Positions 32,749 to 39,929 of a stretch of DNA of 39,929 nt are shown piece by piece. The translations under genes and the position numbers were made by a program. Position 1 is the stretch's first letter; each line of letters starts with the position of its first letter. Under the pieces are notes generated by a model, which was given only the letters and a program-made list of their open reading frames with translations, ran no database searches and was not told where the DNA came from. This DNA comes from a virus: positions 1-39,929 of IMG/VR virus record IMGVR_UViG_3300033981_000431; one strand, 5' to 3'.

Positions 32749-34466
32749 TGACTTGGGTTGACCTTCCGGAACCGTTGTCCACGGACTTTCGGTTTTTCTT
32801 GGTTTTGGTCTGGCGCCACTTGAGCCTTCCGGATCCAACGCCGATCCAGCTCGACATTGCTCACTACATGCAACACGGCTCCAAGCGCCGCATTGTTGAG
32901 GCGTTTCGGGGCGTGGGTAAGTCCTGGATGGCCGCGGCCTACGTGCTGTGGTTGTTGCGTTTGGACCCCCAAAGAAAAATCATGGTGGTGTCGGCCTCCA
33001 AGACCCGGGCCGATGACTTCACCATGTTCTGCATCCGTTTGATCCGCGAGATGCCGATGCTCCAGGCGCTGGAGCCGGACCGAGACGAGCAACGATCCGC
33101 CGTGAATCGGTTTGACGTCAGGCCCGCCATTCCGGACCAGAGCCCATCCGTCAAAGCGGTCGGCATCTTTGGCCAGTTGACCGGGTCCAGGGCCGACTTG
33201 ATCCTGTCTGATGACGTGGAGACACCGACGACGTCGTGGTCTGTCGGCATCCGGGAGAAGCTTCTGGCTGCTGTCGGTGAGTTCAACGCCATCCTGAAGC
33301 CCGGCGGCGAGATCATGTTCCTTGGTACGCCACAAACTGAGGAGTCGATCTACAACAAGCTGGCCCAACGTGGATACGAGGTGCGCATTTGGCCGGCTCG
33401 GTACCCCGAGAAACCCGTCAAATACGGCGACCACCTGGCCCCCGTTGTCGCAGAGGGGTGCCCAGAACTTACAAATCAACCAACAGACCCAGGTCGTTTC
33501 AGCGAGATGGACCTGCTGGAGCGGGAGACGTCGTACGGCCGGTCGGCATTTGCGCTCCAGTTCCAACTGGACACCAGCCTCAGCGATGCTGAGCGGTTCC
33601 CGCTGAAGCTCGCGGATCTGATGGTCCTGGAGGTCTCTGATCACGCGCCAGAAAAGGTCGTGTGGTCGTCTGGGGCCGAGTACCGCATCAGCGATCTGCC
33701 GGCGGTGGGTTTCAACGGCGACTACTACTACCGGCCTGCCTACATCCACGGCACCTGGTTGCCGTTTCAGGGGTGCGTCATGTTTATTGACCCCTCTGGT
33801 CGTGGCCTGGATGAAACGGCTTACGCGATCGTGGCTCATCTCAACGGCAACCTGTTCTTGCTGGAGTCCGGGGCGTTCCGAGACGGCTACTCAGAACCCG
33901 TTCTGCAGGGCCTGGCAACGGCTGCAAAGCGCCAGAAGGTCAATCTGATCCTCCTAGAGGACCAGTTTGGCCAAGGCATGCTGGAGAGCCTTCTGAAGCC
34001 GTATCTACAGGTGCAGCATCCGTGCACCATTGAGACGGTCAGGTCCAATGTGCAGAAAGAACGCCGCATCATCGCGGCTTTGGAGCCCGTCCTGAACCAG
34101 CACCGGCTCATCGTCAGCCGATCGGTGATCGAAGGTGACGCCAAGACTCGTGACGACGAAGCCATCGAGAAGCGCCTGGCGTACCAGCTTTTCCACCAAC
34201 TGACGCACCTGACGGCAGACCGTGGTTGCTTGGCCCACGACGACCGACTCGACGCCTTGGCCGGTGCCGTCCAGTATTGGAATGAATCGCTGGCCATTGA
34301 TGAAGACCGAGCAATCAAGGAACGACAGTCAGAGCTTTGGGACCTGGAGCTTCAGGCGTACATGGGAGACCTTGAAGGAGCGCTTGATCGATCTCTTCTG
34401 GGCGGCAGCATTACGGATCTCGCTGCGGCCCCGGCCGCCACGGGCTGGATCAGGCCTCGTCGCTAA
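32745..34466 (+). CDS. Terminase large subunit (gp19-like)
   Basis: This 573-residue packaging motor (T7 gp19: 586) has Walker A RGVGKS (K59), Walker B ADLILSDDVE (D156/D157), and an RNase H-like nuclease with FIDPSGRG (D349), LLEDQFGQG and AHDDRLDALAGA (D499/D500). It cuts concatemers and pumps DNA into the prohead. It starts with a 4-nt overlap. Its orientation is opposite to the structural genes, unlike in T7. Confidence 0.95.
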   Translation: MMTWVDLPEPLSTDFRFFLVLVWRHLSLPDPTPIQLDIAHYMQHGSKRRIVEAFRGVGKSWMAAAYVLWLLRLDPQRKIMVVSASKTRADDFTMFCIRLIREMPMLQALEPDRDEQRSAVNRFDVRPAIPDQSPSVKAVGIFGQLTGSRADLILSDDVETPTTSWSVGIREKLLAAVGEFNAILKPGGEIMFLGTPQTEESIYNKLAQRGYEVRIWPARYPEKPVKYGDHLAPVVAEGCPELTNQPTDPGRFSEMDLLERETSYGRSAFALQFQLDTSLSDAERFPLKLADLMVLEVSDHAPEKVVWSSGAEYRISDLPAVGFNGDYYYRPAYIHGTWLPFQGCVMFIDPSGRGLDETAYAIVAHLNGNLFLLESGAFRDGYSEPVLQGLATAAKRQKVNLILLEDQFGQGMLESLLKPYLQVQHPCTIETVRSNVQKERRIIAALEPVLNQHRLIVSRSVIEGDAKTRDDEAIEKRLAYQLFHQLTHLTADRGCLAHDDRLDALAGAVQYWNESLAIDEDRAIKERQSELWDLELQAYMGDLEGALDRSLLGGSITDLAAAPAATGWIRPRR

Positions 34467-34488
34467 GCGACCTGGCACTAGGGCCTGG

Positions 34489-34710
34489 GTGATCCGGATC
34501 CCCGGTGAGTTCATTGGGTACGGGGGCACCAGGGAGCTGGGCTCTTTTCAGACCATCGTCGTTGCAGAAAACGAAGAAATGGCTTGGGACATTGCCACGT
34601 ACTGCGATGTCTGGGAACGTATCCCGTGGAAGGTGGACAACGTCCAAATCTTTCCCAAGACCCCTCTCGCCAGCGCAAATGTCGGTTATTCGTCTCGCAG
34701 ACGCAGCTAA
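34489..34710 (+). CDS. Hypothetical protein, 73 aa
   Basis: A GTG at 34489 with AGGG 7 nt upstream gives MIRIPGEFIGYGGTRELGSF followed by QTIVVAENEEMAWDIATYCD and a basic tail (SSRRRS). A compact alpha/beta protein of unknown family. It overlaps the endolysin start by 32 nt. The other frames here are less consistent. Confidence 0.65.
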   Translation: MIRIPGEFIGYGGTRELGSFQTIVVAENEEMAWDIATYCDVWERIPWKVDNVQIFPKTPLASANVGYSSRRRS

Positions 34711-35248
34711 ACACGACGCCGGCCTGCCGCATCAGCTGGCGGCTTGGAACGGGCTCCAGGAAACCCTGACGCCCAAGCAGCTCAAGGACTTTGCAGAGGC
34801 GTACAGGGCGGCCCCGGAGCCCAAGGTGGGCCTATTCCAGCCCGGATCCCCGTTCAGCTACAACCTGACCCCCAACGTGGCGTACGGCGAGCTCACTCAA
34901 CAGTCCGAAGCCCGCAGGTTCGTGGCTCAACATCAGTGCGACACGGCTCTGGTCCTGGCTCAGTTCGTCCAGAAGGCCCGGGATCACTTCGGTGGACCTG
35001 CAATCATCACCTCTGGCCACAGGCCCCCCAGGATCAACGCCCAGGTGGGTGGTGCCAGCCGTTCAGAGCACCTTTACGACGCACCGAACACCGGCGCCGT
35101 TGACTTCTACATCGACGGGGAGTCCATTTACACCTTGCAGACCTGGGCCGACAAGGAGTGGCCGTATTCCTTGGGTCTCGGGGCTCCCCGGGGTTTCATC
35201 CACGTCGGGATGCGCCCCGGCAAACCCCGGCTAAGGTGGGACTACTGA
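34679..35248 (+). CDS. Endolysin, M15 family peptidase
   Basis: This 189-residue protein has an N-terminal helical region, then TSGHRPPRINAQVGGASRSE followed by a second motif with zinc ligands H131 and D142 (SEH...GAVDF), and GFIHVGM with H175, the M15 D,D-/L,D-peptidase arrangement. It would cleave the peptide cross-links of the host wall at lysis. T7 uses an amidase instead. There is no signal peptide, so a holin is needed; the small membrane proteins at 35.5-36.2 kb are candidates. Confidence 0.86.
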   Translation: MSVIRLADAAKHDAGLPHQLAAWNGLQETLTPKQLKDFAEAYRAAPEPKVGLFQPGSPFSYNLTPNVAYGELTQQSEARRFVAQHQCDTALVLAQFVQKARDHFGGPAIITSGHRPPRINAQVGGASRSEHLYDAPNTGAVDFYIDGESIYTLQTWADKEWPYSLGLGAPRGFIHVGMRPGKPRLRWDY

Positions 35249-35258
35249 CACCAGACCC

Positions 35259-35312
35259 ATGAAAAAAGGCGGCAAAGGCACCAAGGGCGGCGGCGGCAAA
35301 AAGGGCTACTGA
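35259..35312 (+). CDS. Tiny Lys/Gly-rich peptide, 17 aa
   Basis: MKKGGKGTKGGGGKKGY. It starts 10 nt after the endolysin stop, and its stop overlaps the next ATG (TGATG). Comparable Lys/Gly mini-genes occur near the ends of T7-like cyanophage operons. It may bind nucleic acid or only couple translation. Confidence 0.5.
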   Translation: MKKGGKGTKGGGGKKGY

Positions 35313-35467
35313 TGGCTGACCCCAAGGCCGGGCTTTACATCAACATCAAGCGGAAGCGCGACCGGATCAAGGCCGGATCCGGTGAAAGCATGCGGAAGCC
35401 AGGGGCCAAAGGAGCCCCCAGCGCCGCTGATTTCAAGCAGGCCGCCAAGACCGCCAAGAAAAAGTAG
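35312..35467 (+). CDS. Small basic phage protein (DUF6321-like), 51 aa
   Basis: MADPKAGLYINIKRKRDRIK, then GSGESMRKPGAKGAPSAADF and a Lys-rich end. The KRKR(D)RIKAGSGE.MRKPG.KGAP pattern is a widespread short phage family (DUF6321). The function is unknown. It is the last gene of the plus-strand block; its stop codon lies in one arm of the terminator hairpin. Confidence 0.82.
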   Translation: MADPKAGLYINIKRKRDRIKAGSGESMRKPGAKGAPSAADFKQAAKTAKKK

Positions 35468-35478
35468 CCCTGGGCTAC
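35459..35478 (-). terminator. Terminator at the convergent gene junction
   Basis: GTAGCCC-T-GGGCTAC (35464-35478) is a perfect inverted repeat. On the minus strand it is followed by five T, so it ends the minus-strand run. On the plus strand no T tract follows. Each arm includes a stop codon of one of the converging genes. Confidence 0.85.
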
Positions 35479-35663
35479 CGCTTGACCAATGGGGTGATGA
35501 CGCCGGCCAGGATTTCAATGGCCCGGTACAGCTTCACGGCCATCCGGCTGTACTTGCCCAGGGCCTCGTTGTCCCGAGGGGTGGGTGTCAGGTTCACGAT
35601 GGCTACAGCAGCGCCATGGACGGCAATTGCAACAGCCACGTACTCAGCGATCCGAGGTGTCAT
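35475..35663 (-). CDS. Small membrane protein, holin candidate, 62 aa
   Basis: One hydrophobic segment (EYVAVAIAVHGAAVAIVNL, residues about 7-25), then TPTPRDNEALGKYSRM and an amphipathic end (IEILAGVITPLVKR). Similar AVH..A.AI.N.TPTP..D sequences are common in cyanophages. Size, membrane segment and basic C-terminus would fit a holin, but this is inferred. It overlaps the upstream gene by 20 nt and ends in the terminator. Confidence 0.72.
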   Translation of the reverse strand: MTPRIAEYVAVAIAVHGAAVAIVNLTPTPRDNEALGKYSRMAVKLYRAIEILAGVITPLVKR

Positions 35664-35889
35664 GGGTCGGAAGGGTGCTGGTTGCAGTTTGCCAGCCTTT
35701 GGCCAGGTTGTCTGCAGCCTCCTTGGCCAACCACCGGGTCGCCATCGCCTCGTGGTGCCAAGCGGCGTTCAACAGCTCTGCTGTGGCCAGGAGTCCTGAC
35801 CAGTCCTCGTTCTCGTACAGCTCCAGCAGCTGTCGCTGAACTCGCTCCTCGCTCAACTCAAGTTCAAGGCTGGGCTCAAATTGGTTCAT
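35644..35889 (-). CDS. Hypothetical protein, 81 aa
   Basis: MNQFEPSLELELSEERVQRQ, then LLELYENEDWSGLLATAELL and a helical NAAWHHEAMATRWLAKEAAD. An all-helical acidic protein resembling small cyanophage proteins of similar form. Overlaps upstream by 4 nt and downstream by 20 nt. The function is unknown; it is in the presumed lysis cluster. Confidence 0.75.
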   Translation of the reverse strand: MNQFEPSLELELSEERVQRQLLELYENEDWSGLLATAELLNAAWHHEAMATRWLAKEAADNLAKGWQTATSTLPTHDTSDR

Positions 35890-36161
35890 GGCCTTTTGCG
35901 TCTGTCGCCGCCGTCCCAAATGCTCTTGGCTTCCAGCGTGGTCACCCGTTGCTCAACGGAGTTCAAGCGGCCAAAGGTCTCCTTGCGATCGGCCTTGATG
36001 TCGATGTGCAGCTCCTCAAGCCTGCTGGCTACGTTTTCGACGGCCACCGTCAAGCGGGTCACCACCTCTCGACTGTTGGCGTTGCCGCGGATCGCGCCAG
36101 TGGTGCCCATGACGGTTGCCGTAAAAGCAGCGCCCACTAGGGCTGCGATGATTTCAAACAT
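35886..36161 (-). CDS. Membrane-anchored coiled-coil protein, 91 aa
   Basis: An N-terminal membrane segment (FEIIAALVGAAFTATVMG, residues 2-19), then a coiled coil from about 31 to 78 (VVTRLTVAVENVASRLEELH and later RLNSVEQRVTTLEAK), and a basic end RRKRP. This form occurs in phage lysis accessory or spanin-like proteins, but no lipobox is visible. The role is inferred from position beside the holin candidate. Confidence 0.75.
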   Translation of the reverse strand: MFEIIAALVGAAFTATVMGTTGAIRGNANSREVVTRLTVAVENVASRLEELHIDIKADRKETFGRLNSVEQRVTTLEAKSIWDGGDRRKRP

Positions 36162-36261
36162 GGTAAGCGCTGCCGTCGACCCACTTTAGCGGCCCTGCTG
36201 ATGCAGAGCCATTTGCGTCCAAAGCTGCGCTCAACCCCTTGGCGAGGTTGCTAAGCGCCAT
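36154..36261 (-). CDS. Very small protein, 35 aa
   Basis: MALSNLAKGLSAALDANGSA then SAGPLKWVDGSAYHV. It lies 12 nt after the tailspike stop and overlaps the next gene by 8 nt, so it is positioned as a true gene in the run. No family is known to me. Confidence 0.55.
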   Translation of the reverse strand: MALSNLAKGLSAALDANGSASAGPLKWVDGSAYHV

Positions 36262-36273
36262 GGTTTTCTTTCC

Positions 36274-38127
36274 TTAGAGGATGTAGGTGGACAAGTGCCG
36301 AGGGATGATCAGCGCCTGGCATAGATTTGCAAATCCGCCTACGCCCGTCCACGTGAGACTATTTGCTGTGGAACCGTCAAAACCAGCAGCAGATGGAGTT
36401 CCAAGCGTTGTCACGGCACCATCCGCTACCCAAGCACCAGACGTGTCGCGCTTAATGTTGGCATGGTAATAGCCCTGACCATAAGCAGTTGGATCCCAAA
36501 ACATTTCTGGTCGCAGAAGGTAAGAAGCAGTGCCGTCGCTAAACTTGACGATCAGCGTAGCCTTAGAAAGATTCGCCCAAATAGCCGAAGGAACTGTCGT
36601 ACTTGACGCAGTGAACGTCCTAGGTGCGTTTTGGGTGCTGCCAGAACCCGCGCCAATCCAGCCATCCACGTTCGGAAACGTGTTGTAAAAAGCTGGGAGG
36701 TATAGCGTCGTACCATTTGCAACACGAAACCCGGCAGCAAGCTGGCTCGACGAAGGGGTGAATCCGATGTACTCAATAGAACTTCCTACGTTTGGCGTAG
36801 AAAGCACCGGGCCATAGCTGATACAGTCAATGACTTCTTCAAAGCTAGTGCCTGAGTTGCGGTTAAAGGTTACGTTGGCTGTACCGTAGAACCGACACGA
36901 CCGGAATCTTTGTGTGCCAGAGAAGAAATAATGATTTGCTGCGCCAGGGGCGACGATGTTGCGGAACTGGCACCCTTCAAACCAAGCGGTGTGGTTGGAA
37001 AGTACAGAGGCCGTATTTTGGTAGTCAAAGGTGCAATCGTAGTAGCGAACGTCCGACCCTGCATTTGAAACGAAGCCAGCCGACGTGATAGTAAAAACAC
37101 AGCTGTTAAACTCAGTTGGAGTTGACGAACTGTTAAAGACAATCCAGCCTTGCGAGCCGTTGTAGTCGCCGCTGCCGTACTGGAAGTAAGAGTTTGATGC
37201 CCTGATCCTGCCTTGCGTCGTGAGGTTAAATACAAACACGCCAACCCGAAAGTCGATCACTCGACAGTTGTCAATCGTCAGATTGCACGAGCTGCCTTCC
37301 TCGATGTGGATAGTACGATCGTACTTTTGAACGAGGCAGTGCTCAATAGTTGCGTTGTAGTAGGTAGTGGCATACTCAAACGTACAACCGATGCGGCTGT
37401 AATTGCTGGAGTAACCGACAATGTTGCAGTGGGAGATCAGGACGTTCCCGTTTGCCTTGACGCGGCTGTGATAGACGCCATCGCCAAACGCATCAAAAGT
37501 ATTGTTCTGATACCAATGACCACCAACCTCGCTAAGCGCACAGTTTCGCACTTCGGACTGGTACGCGCCAGATGAGTTGATGCCGTAACCGTAAATCTTA
37601 CGAAGGCGACAGTTCTCGATCAGCACATACTCGGTCTGAGTGGCAATGCCCGTGACTAATTTCAGGTTCGCAAAGGTTGTTTCAGCCCACTGCTCTGGTA
37701 CGCCACGCCCGTCAATAACGAGCCCTCGGATCTCCGTGAACGTGTTAGTGCCAAGCGCAGCAGTTACAGCGCTTGTGCAATTTACGGAAATGATTGTGGC
37801 ACTAATGTTTGCAGTTTGCCTCAGCTCAGCTCCGTCCGACTCGATTACCAGCCCTTGACCATCAGCCAGCGTGACGGAAATAGCTCCAGACCCCAGCGCA
37901 TAGAAGCTGCTGGTCTTAGGAATCCATAGACGTGCGCCAGCTGCGACGGCTGCCGTTGCTGCTGCCTGGAGGGCCGCGCTGTCATTCGCCACGCCATCCC
38001 CAACGGCCCCAAAATCTTTTACGGATACAACATCCTTTAGCTTCGCCTCAACGGTCCTCTGAACAGCACCTGTTCCTGTTTGTATAAAGCCACCACCAAG
38101 GTCGGCTAGGTCTCGTGTTTTTGTCAT
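36274..38127 (-). CDS. Second tailspike, beta-helix (pectate-lyase-like) protein
   Basis: This 617-residue protein lacks the gp17 anchor. A short N-terminal RDLADLGGGFIQTGTGAVQR is followed by the same connector as the fibre (LKDVVSVKDFGAVGDGVAND) and about 400 residues of right-handed beta-helix turns, with many NCxF and YxxxIEHC-type rungs. The C-terminal 150 residues form a separate beta-rich tip. It is likely a polysaccharide-binding or -cleaving receptor protein attached through another fibre. Catalytic residues are not assigned. The gene is AT-rich. Confidence 0.88.
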   Translation of the reverse strand: MTKTRDLADLGGGFIQTGTGAVQRTVEAKLKDVVSVKDFGAVGDGVANDSAALQAAATAAVAAGARLWIPKTSSFYALGSGAISVTLADGQGLVIESDGAELRQTANISATIISVNCTSAVTAALGTNTFTEIRGLVIDGRGVPEQWAETTFANLKLVTGIATQTEYVLIENCRLRKIYGYGINSSGAYQSEVRNCALSEVGGHWYQNNTFDAFGDGVYHSRVKANGNVLISHCNIVGYSSNYSRIGCTFEYATTYYNATIEHCLVQKYDRTIHIEEGSSCNLTIDNCRVIDFRVGVFVFNLTTQGRIRASNSYFQYGSGDYNGSQGWIVFNSSSTPTEFNSCVFTITSAGFVSNAGSDVRYYDCTFDYQNTASVLSNHTAWFEGCQFRNIVAPGAANHYFFSGTQRFRSCRFYGTANVTFNRNSGTSFEEVIDCISYGPVLSTPNVGSSIEYIGFTPSSSQLAAGFRVANGTTLYLPAFYNTFPNVDGWIGAGSGSTQNAPRTFTASSTTVPSAIWANLSKATLIVKFSDGTASYLLRPEMFWDPTAYGQGYYHANIKRDTSGAWVADGAVTTLGTPSAAGFDGSTANSLTWTGVGGFANLCQALIIPRHLSTYIL

Positions 38128-38137
38128 TGGTAGTTAA

Positions 38138-38200
38138 TTAAGCGGCTTTGACGATGATGCTAGCACAACTATCGCTTTCGACGGCGATGACCTTACTCAT
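38138..38200 (-). CDS. Possible tiny gene between the two fibres, 20 aa
   Basis: MSKVIAVESDSCASIIVKAA lies in the 94-nt space between fibre and tailspike, starting with ATG and ending TAA. No strong ribosome site. It may be only leader sequence. Confidence 0.3.
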   Translation of the reverse strand: MSKVIAVESDSCASIIVKAA

Positions 38201-38221
38201 GTTCTAGGAGCAGGCATGGGT

Positions 38222-39929
38222 CTACACGTTAGTTGCGTCTGCGTTCCAGACAAATTGAGCGGTTCCAGTTGGCGTAGCGTTTACATTGATCCTGAAAGTA
38301 GTAGAGGTTACAGTGTCCACCCAGAACCGAGTAACTCCTGCTGCATCTGCTCCTAAACGAGCAAAGATTTCACTCGTTGAAGGAGTCACTCCTAACCCAT
38401 GAGTTACTGTCACAAACGTGTTGGGGTTGCTAATACTAGCTGTTCCGCTATTGCGTAAAGCAAATCCATTGATGCCAGACCCACGCCTATTCCCAGTACC
38501 AGAATCAACTAGCTTTGATTCAGAGTTGCAGTTTCTAAACGTGCAATCTGAAACCATACACTTAGATGACGTTGCAGTAAACTCAAGAGCCTTAGTGCCT
38601 GCTATGTTGTTTCCGCCAATAAACGAACATGAAGTAATTACATGATTTTCTCCACCGATTGACGCAAACGTGTTGGTGTAATTGTTGCCAAGAAAGGTGC
38701 AACCGGCAATAACTGAGTTGATTCCGCGAATGTCGATGTACTTAGTTGCAGACGAAATGGCACCAGGATCCTCGCCAATAACGCAGTTGACAATGCTCCA
38801 GTTGTCGCAATTAGCATTTGCTTGAAAAATTGCTGAAAGAGTATGGTTGCGTATTTGGCTAGAGCCAATGAGAAGCTGGTCAACACTGCTAGCCGTGTCA
38901 ACATAAATCGCCCTTGCGGCACTGCGAAAATAGCAGTTTGAAAATCTAAAATTGCGGTACCTGCTAGCTGTTCCCGAAAAGCGAATGTTGTTTGCAGATG
39001 AGTTACAAGTGTCAAAGTAAACACTTGTCCAGAAAATAGTTGCGCATGTATCTCGGTGAGCAACACCGTTGGGGGCAATGTCTACACCACCATGCTGGTG
39101 CCCATTGACAAAATAAATGCCGTCCGACCCTTCAATAGAAACTGCGTAATCAGGCCTTTGGCTAGGATGAGTTGAAGGATCCTGAGTAAACAGTTGGAAG
39201 TTTGTGATGTGAATGTCGGAATTATTATTGGCCGTGCTTTTGAATACAAGCTGATGAGAAGCAGCGGTTCCGACGGTGCGGCTGGTTTGATGCGTGTCGA
39301 GGTTGGTGATGTAAACTTTGCCGCACCCATCCAAAGTCAGGCAGTTCCATCCGCCGTCCAACGAAACCGAGTGTATAAAGCCGTGGAGCGCCCTATTAAA
39401 TAGAAGCAGGGTTCCTGCGGTTGCATTACCAGATGCAAGAATCCGCAAGTTTTGAACTGAAGCTCGGTAAATTGCAGACGATCCGCCACTTGCCTCAAAC
39501 TTGATTACATCATAGTTAGGGCTTTGCGCTTCAATTACAGCTGAAGACGGGCTCTCACCGCAAAGACCAACATTGCTGGAAGACACAATCAGCGAAGCCG
39601 TTACTTTGTAAGTTCCCGCTGGGAAAAAAACGGTTGCGCCTGATCGAAATGCGCTGATTACTTTTGTCTGCGCGTAATTGATAGCAGCTTGAATTGCTGT
39701 AGTGTCATTTGCAACCCCATCACCAACCGCCCCAAAGTCCTTTACGGACACCACATCCTTGAGTTTGAAATCAACAGTCCTAGTAACCGCACCAACACCC
39801 CCCTGCGTCCAATAGACCCCACTGGCCTGATCGGTGGTAATACCAGCAGCGTTATTGACACAGTGAACATCCACCACATCCCCAAGAACAAGGGCAGGAG
39901 TGAAGACAATGCTGGTTCCGTTGTCTGCT
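38222..39929 (-). CDS. Tail fibre protein, distal beta-helix part (gene starts at 664)
   Basis: This is the C-terminal portion of the tail fibre, read in phase from base 1 across the circular join. After the gp17-like anchor comes a connector (LKDVVSVKDFGAVGDGVAND) that opens a right-handed beta-helix of the pectate-lyase-3/tailspike type. Repeated turns rich in N, S, V and I follow for about 350 residues. The last 80 residues (GVTPSTSEIFARLGADAAGV region) look like a small beta-sandwich trimerisation or tip domain. Role: host receptor recognition, possibly polysaccharide cleavage; no catalytic residues can be assigned by eye. Codon use is clearly more AT-rich than in the anchor, suggesting the distal module was exchanged. 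An internal GTG at 39877 could be mistaken for a start, but the upstream open frame and anchor domain argue against it. Confidence 0.92.
   Translation of the reverse strand, partial: ADNGTSIVFTPALVLGDVVDVHCVNNAAGITTDQASGVYWTQGGVGAVTRTVDFKLKDVVSVKDFGAVGDGVANDTTAIQAAINYAQTKVISAFRSGATVFFPAGTYKVTASLIVSSSNVGLCGESPSSAVIEAQSPNYDVIKFEASGGSSAIYRASVQNLRILASGNATAGTLLLFNRALHGFIHSVSLDGGWNCLTLDGCGKVYITNLDTHQTSRTVGTAASHQLVFKSTANNNSDIHITNFQLFTQDPSTHPSQRPDYAVSIEGSDGIYFVNGHQHGGVDIAPNGVAHRDTCATIFWTSVYFDTCNSSANNIRFSGTASRYRNFRFSNCYFRSAARAIYVDTASSVDQLLIGSSQIRNHTLSAIFQANANCDNWSIVNCVIGEDPGAISSATKYIDIRGINSVIAGCTFLGNNYTNTFASIGGENHVITSCSFIGGNNIAGTKALEFTATSSKCMVSDCTFRNCNSESKLVDSGTGNRRGSGINGFALRNSGTASISNPNTFVTVTHGLGVTPSTSEIFARLGADAAGVTRFWVDTVTSTTFRINVNATPTGTAQFVWNADATNV
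39868..39929. repeat. Terminal direct repeat, right copy (contig overlap)
   Basis: This is the exact second copy of bases 1-62. Removing one copy gives a 39867-bp circular sequence in which the tail fibre frame is continuous. Confidence 0.95.

Noticed and set aside
32670-33839. Minus-strand open frame of about 390 codons opposite large terminase
   Set aside because: Terminase motifs are unmistakable on the plus strand; the opposite frame has no family features and would overlap completely.
1-39929. tRNA genes, CRISPR arrays, integrase, insertion sequences, photosynthesis genes
   Set aside because: No cloverleaf, regularly spaced repeats, recombinase or transposase motifs, or psbA-type sequence were recognised by reading both strands.

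Overview
The window is an essentially complete genome of a T7-like podovirus (Autographiviridae type: single-subunit RNA polymerase, T7-order replication and virion genes). The first 62 bases are repeated exactly as the last 62 (1-62 = 39868-39929). One tail-fibre reading frame runs in phase across that join. The contig therefore closes into a circle of 39867 unique bases, and its ends are an assembly cut rather than the physical genome ends. The small-gene families and overall style resemble podoviruses of cyanobacteria (Synechococcus type). That host assignment is an inference: no psbA, hli, talC or other cyanobacterial metabolic gene is present. No integrase, tRNA or CRISPR array was seen.

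Layout, following the circle. A long minus-strand run starts at about 29.42 kb and reads leftward. It holds eleven small early genes (29421-26477), then T7-type RNA polymerase, single-stranded-DNA-binding protein, endonuclease I, primase-helicase and 5'-3' exonuclease (26502-20739). The virion genes follow in T7 order: a small pre-portal protein, portal, scaffold, major capsid protein, tail tubes A and B, and gp13/gp14/gp15/gp16-like ejection proteins (20563-671). Next come the tail fibre (664 across the join to 38222), a second beta-helix tailspike, and small membrane proteins (to 35475). A plus-strand block (30234-35467) carries small terminase, five small structural or adhesin-like genes and a chaperone-like gene, large terminase, an M15 peptidase endolysin and small basic proteins. 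It converges on the minus run at 35.47 kb, where one hairpin contains both stop codons.

The two blocks diverge from a roughly 810-bp non-coding region (29422-30233). This region is full of inverted repeats, including four GGTTAACC-type palindromes and an AT-rich stretch. It is the best candidate for early promoters, origin and/or physical ends.

The main points of interest are these. There is no DNA polymerase gene despite an otherwise full T7-like replication set. The 2801-residue gp16-position protein combines ParB-like, HExxH metallopeptidase and ADP-ribosyltransferase-like segments. The packaging/lysis block is inverted, with seven genes between small and large terminase. The capsid gene is bracketed by two terminators. 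Adhesin segments are AT-rich in an otherwise GC-rich genome.
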